Shown: positions 55,353 to 64,000 of the stretch, one piece after another
Layout of the letters: every line of letters starts with the position of its first letter
Position numbering within the stretch: the stretch's first letter is position 1
Made by a program: the position numbers and the translations under genes
Source: Buddleja alternifolia
Taxonomy: Eukaryota > Streptophyta > Magnoliopsida > Lamiales > Scrophulariaceae
Length of the DNA stretch: 64,000 nt
Direction of reading: 5' to 3'
Assembly (NCBI GenBank): GCA_019426215.1
Contig: CM033394.1
Coordinates: 17,628,195 to 17,692,194, forward strand
Notes under the pieces: generated by a model
What the model was told of the DNA's origin: nothing
The model's database searches: none
The model's input: the letters and a program-made list of their open reading frames with translations, nothing else

Positions 55353-57305
55353 TGTTGAGTTGGGCGGTCCACGGGGTGGCTAACTCGGCGGAAGATTAAA
55401 ATTTTACACTAAACGAATGCATAAACATAAAATGCCCCGGAACCGATCTAATCGGCTCGATTCATTCATATAAAATAAATAACAAAACAAAAATTACAAA
55501 CAGCGAATTTTTAGTTTCAGTTGGATCTTTATCAACCTGCTACAAGCCTTACAAAAACATTGCCTTTTTGTATCTCCGAATAAAGCGCTTCAATCGCCGC
55601 GCCTCTAAGAATAGTTCATACCTCCTTCAATTTCCAATCGTCCTATTTCTAGTGCTAGCCAATAGAGTGAATCTAGAACTAACTTTCTAGGTTTATGTGA
55701 AAAGGTGAGGAGTACTTATTGTAAGTAATTAAGCTCAACACATTAGCAAAATCATACCTTGGATAAAAGGCTAGGGGCGGCTATGTATAAAATTGAGGAA
55801 CAAAAATTTCTTCCTCTTTTCTTTCGTGATGGCCAAATTTTAGAGAGATTAACTGGAGTATTAAGTCTAATTTTCTCTTGCTTGATCACACACACACACA
55901 CACATATATATAGGTGGAATGCAAACCCTAATAGAGTTTGTAATAAGGAAATAACTTAATCTCCAAGATATAGTATTTTTCTTATCTTGGATTCTTCCAT
56001 AATATATATAATAAATAATAATATATATACATACATATATATCACACGCATAGACGTGTATATTATATATATATATATATTACTATTTTATATGTATTTC
56101 CAATATACGTATAATCCTCCAAGGAATAGAATTAATTACCAAGTAACTTATCTTTCCTTGATTGCATAAGTCAACCAATGACTTACCTTTGATCAAGAAG
56201 TTGAGGAAGGAAAGAATTCCTCTTCCCTTCAACTCGCATCACACGCCCCTTAGCTTGCTTTGGAGTCCAAGTTTTAATCTCTTAATTTAATCCTTGACTC
56301 CAATTAATTAATTACAAAGAATAAAATTCTTTTAATTAATTTCCAATTATCCATATCATTTATTTAACTTAAGTCCAACCCAATTAAATAAACTACTTGC
56401 ACTATACAAAGTCCATCAATTAATTAATTCAACAAGATTAATTAAATAGTCTTAATTAATTAGTCTCCACTAATTAATTTATATTCTAAATTAGGGAAGT
56501 ACTATACTTTCCCAATTTTCTCAATTTTGTCAAATTAATTAATTCACACTTAAAGCGGAAACTCTACAGAGTTTGTGTCTGACCCCTTAGGCTCGATTAT
56601 GCATAGTAGTAGGTACACTTTCCCAAAGTGTTAGTGTACTTTCCAAAAATGGAAATACAAGATTAAATATAACTTAATCAAGTCTTGAAGTAGCTACGAT
56701 ACTAATTCAAGACACCTACAAATCGTGGTTATTGTCTAGCAACGGGCCACGAAGACCTAGACATAATCGATTAAGTAAAGATATGCCTTTTACAATCATG
56801 ATCCTCTCATAAGTAAGATCCTTCCATCATGACCTCCCTATTGAGTTTAGGATGTAGGTTTGGTCGAAATCCTAATAACTCAATAGCCATGTTTTCCATT
56901 TACAATAGAGTTGACCTTGACCTTCAAAATGAGGAAACCCTACGCCTCTTTAGAAGTCTTACTTCGGCCGAATATTTTCTTAGTCAACTTACTTATTGCA
57001 TACATAGGAGATACACTGATATTTTCATCAGAGATGGATCCCATCTTGATTCTCACGTATCTCCATATATAATCAGATCACAACCAAAATACACATATGG
57101 CGATCTTAACAGATCAGGAGCAGTCCAAAGTGTGATGGATTATATACAAGATATCTAACGAAATCTCTGGTCCATGAGGATTACTCTTATACTACGTGAT
57201 CATTGGAAGTTTCAAATTCGACTGGGATTCCTTTTAAGGAACTTCCACGGGGGTGTTCAATTTACCTATTTCTAATAGGAACACTCATACATACACCGGC
57301 TTTCA
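55353..57305 (-). mobile_element. Copia-J LTR, interrupted by the CACTA element
   Basis: The + strand starts TGTTGAGTTGGGCGG and is the reverse-complement relative of the Copia-A LTR (6336-8488): CGGAAGATTAAAATTTTACA, GACCCCTTAGGCTCGA and GGAACTTCCACGGGGG all have counterparts there. No primer site lies on the left, so this is a 3' or solo LTR on the minus strand. The LTR start is cut by the CACTA terminus at 57306. It includes (CA)n and (AT)n runs near 55890-56075. Confidence 0.8.
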
Positions 57306-57510
57306 CACTACTACAAAAATGGGCTATTACAGCGCCCTTATTACAACGGTTCTATAAGAACCACTATAATAGGTATAAAAAATTACAGCAATTATAAAAA
57401 AAACAGCTGTAATAGGTTGTACCTATTCAACGGTTCATTGAAGAACTGTTGTAATAGGTACAACCTATTACAGCTGTTCTTCAAAGAACCGCTGTAATAT
57501 GTAATAAGCC
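57306..57510. repeat. CACTA terminal and subterminal repeats
   Basis: After the terminus come repeats of ATTACAGC and its complement GCTGTAAT, together with AACGGTTC and GAACCGCTG. One large inverted pair, around ACAGCTGTAATAGGTTGTAC and its complement, centres near 57440. Such subterminal arrays are where En/Spm-type transposase proteins bind. Confidence 0.75.
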
Positions 57511-57739
57511 CTAATCAAACTTTTAAAAAAAAACCCGGCTCCTTCTCAATCTTCACATTTTTCTTCTTTTTTTTCTTTAACAGACAAGAAGGAAACTTGA
57601 GCCCTAGCCCCCACAGTCCACGCACATTCTCCGAATGGCCGGCGTCAATTCCACCGTCCAAGCGCACGCGCCGCCCTTGGATTCCCCTCTCATTCTCCAC
57701 CATCCACGCACACACACACATTCTCCAAATCGGCTATCT

Positions 57740-57804
57740 ATGTAATTCATCTATCCTCACACACACTCTCTCTCTCTCTCTCTCTCTCTCCATATATATA
57801 TATA

Positions 57805-57842
<38 letters not shown>
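57740..57842. repeat. Compound microsatellite (CA)n-(CT)n-(AT)n-(GT)n
   Basis: A CT run (about 57763-57790), short TATA stretch and GT run (about 57813-57842) follow an ACACAC stretch. Apparent open frames here are repeat artefacts. Confidence 0.9.
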
Positions 57843-57846
<4 letters not shown>

Positions 57847-57960
57847 TGTGAATGTGGATGTGAATGTCGATCTATATATATAAATATATGATTTTCTATG
57901 GCAAATTTATTTTCTCTTTTTGCTGCTTGGATGCATGATAGTCGATCTATATATATATGA

Positions 57961-58717
57961 TGAATTTATTGTTATGTCATTGTTTGGAGGTGTGATTTTA
58001 GGCAAATTTAATGGTTTTTGGTAGGCACATAACATGATGAATCTATATATATATATATAGATTCATCATGTTATGTGCCTACCAAAACATATATATATAG
58101 ATTCATCATGTTATGTGCCTACCAAAAACCATTAAATTTGCCTAAAATCACACCTCCCTAACAATAAATTATATATATATAAGCTTCTTTAAAGAAACTT
58201 ATAAATATATATATATAAGCTTCTTTAAAGAAACTTATATATATATATATATATATATATAAGCTTCTTTAAAGAAACTTATAAATATATATATATATAT
58301 ATATAATGAATTTATTGTTAGGGAGGTGTGATTTTAGGCAAATTTAATGGTTTTTGGTTGTCAAACATGTTATGTGCCTACCAAAAACCATTAAATTTGC
58401 CTAAAATCACACCTCCCTAACAATAAATTCATTATAAATATATATATATATATATATTTATAAGCTTCTTTAAGGCAATTTGTCAAACATGTTATGTGCC
58501 TACCAAAAACCATTAAATTTGCCTAAAATCACACCTCCTTAACAATAAATTCATTATATAAATATATATATATATATATATATGATGAATTTATTGTTAT
58601 GTTAAATTCATTATATATATATATAATGAATTTATTGTTAGGGAGGTGTGATTTTAGGCAAATTTAATGGTTTTTGGTAGGCACATAACATGTTTGACAA
58701 ATTGCCTTAAAGAAGCT
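57961..58717. repeat. Cluster of alternating inverted repeats in the CACTA element
   Basis: A unit of about 70 bp (GGAGGTGTGATTTTAGGCAA, then AATGGTTTTTGGTAGGCACA) occurs forward at 57961-58043, 58307-58358 and 58626-58692, and reversed at 58100-58170, 58368-58432 and 58481-58553, with a short partial copy at 58060-58086. Copies are separated by (AT)n. Three copies of the near-palindrome AAGCTTCTTTAAAGAAACTT sit at about 58181, 58218 and 58261. Arms 58462-58552 and 58627-58717 form one inverted pair of about 90 bp. Confidence 0.85.
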
Positions 58718-59135
58718 TGTAATTTCATAGCCCCTGTATTTACTATTTATTTGGTCACTTTCTATATTATCTTTTATTGTATTTCTTTTATCTCATTGTT
58801 GTGATTTCGAATTTGATTACATCTACATACTTAGTAAAATCCTCTAAGTAAAAGTTTGTTAATCTTAATTTGGGATTTTTTAGTTGGGTTCAATGTGGTG
58901 GGACGAAGGAAAGTGTTATTGATGGATCAAGAATATAAAGAATATAAAGCGTGGTGGAACAAAGTTAAAATATAAAGAATAACTTTGATATTAAGAATAA
59001 TAATTTATAAAAAAGAGTAATCATAACTTCTGAGTAATAAAATTAAAATTAAAAGAACTTTTATAGTGTTTTGACAAGAGTTATCTCACATGAGTACTTT
59101 GAATTAGAAAAAAGGGAATATAAATCAGAATCAAG
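58718..59135 (+). other. Upstream region of the TNP2-type gene
   Basis: AT-rich sequence with no gene. It presumably holds the promoter of the transposase gene; I see no single convincing TATA box. Confidence 0.4.
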
Positions 59136-62100
59136 ATGGATCGAAATTGGATTTTAGCAGATTGTATGTCGAAACAATATGAGAAAGGGGTGAAAGAGTT
59201 CATCAAGTTTGCGGTTGAGCATGCACCAGATCTGACTAGGATCACTTGCCCTTGTTTACGTTGTTGTTTTGGAAAGAGAATTAGTCCGCGTGATTTGGAA
59301 GATCATTCGATTTGTAATGAAATTGATAAAAGCTACACACGTTGGACAAGACACGGTGAAAGCAGTGCCACGTCAGATGATTTGGGTGGTATATCATATC
59401 CATCACAGGATTTGGACAAGGATGATTATGAGCCTGATCGTTTGGCGGAGATGACAAATGTGATTGAGGAGGATTTGCGAAATTTCCTAAACTGTTTGAC
59501 AATTTAATAAGTGATTCAAAGACACCACTATATAGTGGTAGTAAATTCACAAGATTGAAAGCAGTCCTAAACCTCTACAAGTTAAAAGCCAACAATAGAT
59601 GGAGTAATAAGAGCTTCACAGACTTACTTGGTCTATTAAAAAATATGCTACACGAGGATAATGTGTTACCTAATCGTACTTATAAGGTTAAACAAATGTT
59701 AACCTCAATTGGCTTGGGATATGAGAGGATACATGCTTGTCTCAATGATTACATATTGTTTAGCAATGACTATACATCATTGAAGGCGTGTCTAAAATGT
59801 GGCACCTCACGGTACAAGAAGAATGGATCCGCTCCAGTCAAAACAATGTGGTATTTGCCCATAATACCAAGAGTTAGGCTCATGTACAGTAGTCAAGAGT
59901 TTGCCAAGGACTTGACATGGCATGCTGATAGAAGGCTTGAAGAAGGGATTGAAGATGACAAGATTTGACACCCCTCAGATTCTCCTCAATGGAAAAAGAT
60001 TGATGATGATTTCCCTGAATTTGGGGAAGAACCAAGAAACCTACGTCTTGTATTGGCTACAGATGGCATGAACCCACGTGGCGTGCAAAGTAGCTCACAT
60101 AGTATATGGCCGGTGATTTTGATGATCTACAACCTACCCCCATCGCGATGCATAAAGCGAGAGCATATAATGATGCCTATACTCATTTCTGGGCCGAAAC
60201 AACCTGGAAATGATATAGATGTCTACTTGGCTTCTTTAATTGAGGATTTGAAGGTGTTGTAGGAGACCAGTATTGAAGTATATGATGGGTTCAGAAAAGA
60301 AAGTTTCAATCTCAGAGTCATGTTGTTTGGAACAATTAATGATTTTCCGACAAGAGCTAATCTCGAGGGATATGGTGTACATGGTCAATGTGGATGCCCC
60401 ATATGTGTCAAGAGTGCAGATCAATATCGATTGCCATACTATCAGAAATATGCATTCCAAGGGCATCGGAGATGGCTGAAGCAGAAACATCGATATCGTC
60501 GGTAGAAGAAAGCTTTCAATGGGAAGATAGAAGAAGGTCGAGGTCCTAAGTGCTTGACTCGTGAAGAGGTGTTTGAGAAGGTAAAAGACTTGGATATCAA
60601 ATTTGGAAAGACTTTTGCAGGTGGCCTTGCAAAAACTGGGTGGAAAAAGAGGCCAATTTTCATTGAGTTACCGTATTGGAAGTCCTTACATGTTAGACAT
60701 TTTCTTGATATTATGCATATTGAGAAAAATGTATTTGATAGTGTCATTAGTACACTTCTAAATGTGCCCGGAAAGACAAAAGATGGCATAAACGCAAGGT
60801 TAGACTTGGTTGAAATGAAGATAAGAGGTAAATTGGCACCAACAAAGAAGGGAAAACGTACTTATTTGCCTCCAGCAGCTCACACTCTATCTAGGAAAGA
60901 AAAATTGCATTATGTGAGTTTATTTTTGGAGTGAAAGTTCCAGAAGGGTATTCTTCAAACATTAGCAGTCTTGTATCATTGAAGGACTTGAAGCTAAAGC
61001 ACATGAAGACTCATGATTGTCATATAATCATGGATCATTTGCTACTAATTGCTATACGGGCCATTTTGCCAAAAAAGGTGAGAGAAACTATAACTAGATT
61101 GTATTTCTTCTTTAAAGCAATGTGGAGCAAGGTGCTTGATCCTGAACAATTGCCTGTACTTCAGAAACAAATTGTCATGACTTTGTTTGAGCTTGAGATG
61201 TATTTTCCACTCTTCTTTAAAGCAATGTGGAGCAAGGTGTTTGATCCTGAACAATTGTCTGTACTTCAGAAACAAATTGTCATCACTTTGTGTGAGCTTG
61301 AGATGTATTTTCCACCTGCGTTTTTTGATATAATGACTCACCTACATGTTCACTTGGTTAGAGAGACACAACTATGTGGACCGTCTTTTATGAGATCTTT
61401 GTATTCGCTTGAGCGTTACATGAAGTTATTGAAAGGCTACGTGAAAAATCGTAGTCAACCAGAAGGTTGCATTGTAGAACGGTACATAGTTGATGAAGCC
61501 ATTATATTTTGCACATAATATCTAGAAGATTCTAACGTTGCAGAGCTTCCAAAGTCTCATGTTGTGGGAGGGAGAACAGAAGGAGAAAGCATAATTGGAA
61601 AGTAATTAGTTAGTGTTCCTTGCACACAAAGGGAGCAGGTACACCCATATGTGCTCCACAACACCGATGAGGTTGACCCATATGTTGAAGAGCACAAGGA
61701 CCAACGTAGGAGAATAAATCCAAATAAAAATGAGAACTGGATTTCAAGAGAGCATAACCAGGAGTTTCATCGATTGGTTCCGAAAGCATATTGAAGAGAA
61801 ACAGAAAGAGAATCCAAATTCAGTTTCAGATAAATTGGCACGGTTGTCGATGGGTCCGGGAAGACTAGTATTTTGTTATTCAGGTTATCATATAAATGGT
61901 CGCACATTCTATACAAAAGACCAAGATAAACGAAGTACAATGCAGAATACTGGAGTGAGTTTTATAGCTCAAGCAATGCATATCTCAAGTGCAAAAGATA
62001 AGAACCCTATCTATGCCGATTTATCATATTATGGGGTGATTGAACGTATATGGGGGCTGGATTATAGTTGGTTTCGGGGTGCCTGTATTTGGGTGTAGGT

Positions 62101-62501
62101 GGGTTGACAATAAAAATGGTGTCCAAAATAATGAAATAGGCTTCACTCGAGTAGACTTTGAAAGGGTGGCATACAAAGATGAACCTTTCATTTTAGCATC
62201 ACAAGCTAAGCAAGTGTTTTTTTGTCACCGATCCTATTGATAAGAGGTGGTTCATTGTTTTATCGGCAAACAAAAATACTTGTATTGAGGATGATGATAA
62301 AGAAAGTGAAGATGATGGAGGAAATCCTATCTTAGGTGATTCACAATCAATTGATAGTGATGATGACTTGGATATCAGTGATGATGAATTGTATATGTGA
62401 CAAGATCACCAAGAGGGGATATGGATTAATCCATCAGTTCGTCGGCGTACTAAAAAAAATGGTCGTACCGATGGGAAGCAAAAGACTACTAAGCCAAGAT
62501 A
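59136..62501 (+). pseudogene. CACTA TNP2-type transposase, inactivated
   Basis: The N-terminal part MDRNWILADCMSKQYEKGV with CPCLRCC is the transposase-associated domain. The TNP2/Transposase_21 region (about 59570-60900) is marked by ATDGMNPRGVQSSSHSIWPV, ISGPKQPGNDIDVYLASLIE, CGCPICVKS and HFLDIMHIEKNVFDSV. A DUF4218-like part (60931-61518) has CELEMYFPPAFFDIM and RNRSQPEG-type residues, and a DUF4216-like part (61730-62240) has CYSGYHINGRTFYTKD and PFILASQAKQVFF. Stops at 59966, 60260, 60503 and 61516, and frameshifts near 59490, 60930, 61740, 62090 and 62220, disable it. Confidence 0.9.
61107..61315 (+). repeat. 105-bp in-frame tandem duplication in TNP2-type gene
   Basis: Two tandem copies (61107-61211, 61212-61315) each encode a 35-residue segment from FFKAMWSKV to LEMYFP. 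They differ at a few bases, so the event is not very recent. The TNP2 family normally has this segment once. Confidence 0.88.
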
Positions 62502-62903
62502 AAAAGAAAATAATGAAAGGTATTTGAACTTATTTGCTAATTATAAGATAGACTTATTTTCTGATCTTCAAATTCTGAAATAAAGTAAAAAATATAGCAT
62601 ATTCATGGCATCTTCATAGATTTCAAAAGTGGGTTTACTTTAACAAGAAATAATCTATGCATTTTTGTAATCTTTATTAAAAATGGTTGTATCGATGGGA
62701 AGCAAAAGACTACTAAGCCAATGATAAAAAGAAAACGATGAAATGTATTTGAACTTATTTGATAATTATATGATAGACTTATTTTCTGATCTTCAAATTC
62801 TGAAATAAAGTAAAAAATATAGCATATTCATGGCATCTTCATAGATTTCATAAGTGAGTTTACTTTAACAAGAAATAATCTATGCATTTTTGTAATCTTT
62901 ATT
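62458..62903 (+). repeat. About 222-bp tandem duplication, intergenic in CACTA
   Basis: Copy 1 (62458-62678) includes the last codons of the TNP2-type gene (around GATGGGAAGCAAAAGACTAC); copy 2 (62682-62903) repeats it with roughly a dozen differences. Together they form the spacer before the second transposase gene. Confidence 0.88.
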
Positions 62904-62971
62904 CCTTCTAATTTAAAATTATGTTGTTGGTATATGAATCTAACTTCTGTATTTTTTACTTTTGTAGGTCG

Positions 62972-64000
62972 ATGGCTTCAAAGCGTGCTGGAAGTTTTCT
63001 TGAGGGGGATGGACGTGGAGCAGACAAACGTGTTGAAGCTGAGATAAAGAGAGATGTCACGACGATGAGAAAAGTCATCAATGCAAGAAGTAAAGGAATA
63101 AAGTTACATGTCGCCTGGAATGAGAAAGGCCAAGCAATTGACCCAAAAAAAACAACACTTGTTGGTTACATTGGAGTCCTGGCTCGGCAGAAGGTGTCGA
63201 TTACCATCAGTGATTGGCAACAAGTCTCGGCACCAACAAAAAATGCAATTTGGGATGAAGTAGCGGTAATTTGGTTCTTATCATGTTTCTAATTGTTAAT
63301 GTATTTTTTGTTGATTTAAATTTCTCTAAATTATAATTTCATATATACTTTGTTGTTTGATTTTTATAGTTGTCCTTTGATATTGAGGAAAGGAGAAAAA
63401 AATACGTACTAGCAGAAGCTAGGAAGCTCGCACGAAACTTCAGGAACTACTTGAGTAGAGTGTGGGTACGAGATGATGATGGGAACATTAATTACAACCC
63501 ACTCTCACAATATGAGATACCTCAAGCTGATTGGACGGCATTTTTAGATGTTCGGCTAAGTGAAAAGTTCCAGGTAGTCATTTCAATTTACAGTTTCATT
63601 TGTTGGTTATTGCGTTTGTATGTAACTAATACATTGACTAGTGTTTTGATTATGTAATAAATAGCAACTAAGTAGGGAAAATCAGGAAAGAGCAAAGGAT
63701 CCTAAATATCCTTATAGGAAATCATGTCTTGGACATGCTCTTGTGGAGCAAATTGAGGTATGTAGTTCATTTAACAGTGAATTCTTACAATTTTTTTAAT
63801 AAAAATTCCTTGTTAATATATATATATATATATATTAATCAAAATATAGATGAAGAAAAGAAAAAAAAATTGAGTCAGATTGCACATAGGTGACATGAGC
63901 ACTTGTGTGGAGGATTTTGCGTTTCGATAAAAAGAATGAGATTAATAATGTCAATGTTAGAAGCGTAGTGAATGAAATGGTGAGTTATTTGCAATTTTAG
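62972..64000 (+). CDS. CACTA second transposase gene (Transposase_24-like), partial
   Basis: Start codon at 62972 (MASKRAGSFLEGDGRG), four bases after a TTTGTAG splice acceptor, implying a 5' untranslated intron. Coding exons with GT-AG borders and phase-0 junctions: 62972-63265, 63370-63573 and 63665-63757, giving 197 codons without a stop; a fourth exon probably begins at 63850, but its frame is unclear after a run of A. Key segments are VGYIGVLARQKVSITISDWQ, EARKLARNFRNYLSRVW and SCLGHALVEQIE. This resembles the plant Ptta/En/Spm family (PF03004), which supplies a DNA-binding partner protein. The gene continues past the window edge. Confidence 0.75.

Larger units (their letters stand above)
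57306..64000 (+). mobile_element. CACTA (En/Spm) transposon, left end to window edge
   Basis: It begins CACTACTACAAAAATGGGC, the typical plant CACTA terminus, inserted in the Copia-J LTR. Subterminal repeats (57325-57510), microsatellites, an inverted-repeat cluster, a TNP2-type transposase gene (59136-62501) and a second transposase-like gene (from 62972) follow. The right terminus lies beyond 64000, so neither the far inverted repeat nor the 3-bp target duplicate can be checked. Confidence 0.9.

Noticed and set aside
57306..57330. Reading the CACTA terminus as part of the Copia-J LTR
   Set aside because: LTR homology to Copia-A stops just before CACTACTACAAAAAT, and transposase genes of the CACTA type follow.
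57597..57851. 84-codon open frame
   Set aside because: The end is a translated microsatellite; no gene signal is present.

Overview
This is a plant nuclear window, most likely a eudicot and perhaps an asterid (the clade call is weak). The evidence is plant Ty1/copia elements primed by initiator tRNA-Met, Tat/Athila-type Ty3/gypsy LTRs with a tRNA-Asp primer site, an En/Spm (CACTA) transposon with TNP2-type transposase domains, AT-rich spacers, GT-AG introns, and one exon of a plant TFIIA gamma gene. I see no intact host gene, no tRNA or rRNA gene, and nothing bacterial. Almost all of the sequence is nested mobile DNA.

Layout. 1-1741 is the 3' end of a gypsy element (Gyp-A). 1742-8488 is a decayed + strand copia (Copia-A), which sits in the integrase of a - strand copia (Copia-B, 8489-14194), which in turn sits in the integrase region of a + strand copia (Copia-C, 14195-15244). 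15245-24541 is a - strand copia with both LTRs (Copia-D). 24542-30074 is the 5' half of a related - strand copia (Copia-E). 30110-32150 is a deleted copia (Copia-F). 32151-40566 is a + strand gypsy 3' end (Gyp-B), split by a young - strand non-autonomous gypsy (Gyp-C, 32803-38826, TSD GATGG). 40567-43097 is a copia remnant (Copia-G) that carries the 5' end of a TFIIA gamma gene between its gag and integrase. 43098-45218 holds a foldback element and featureless spacer. 45224-55015 is a + strand copia (Copia-H, TSD GTGTC), interrupted in gag by an intact - strand copia (Copia-I, 45908-50638, TSD AATAC) with a 1425-residue open polyprotein. 55353-57305 is a copia LTR (Copia-J) into which a CACTA transposon has inserted. 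The CACTA starts at 57306 and runs off the window; it has a decayed TNP2-type gene and a second transposase gene with intact exons.

The strongest unexplained signal is in the leader RNAs of Copia-A, -B, -D and -E. Each has four stem-loops between the primer binding site and gag. The loop sequence is nearly constant, while the stems differ but stay base-paired, including matched changes between copies. This looks like a selected RNA structure, possibly for packaging, dimerisation or translation; that role is inference. Other notable points are the gene-fragment capture in Copia-G, the intact and apparently recent Copia-I, CG-rich palindromes just upstream of the LTR TATA box in two gypsy families, a duplicated YVDD catalytic motif, and a cluster of alternating inverted repeats inside the CACTA element.
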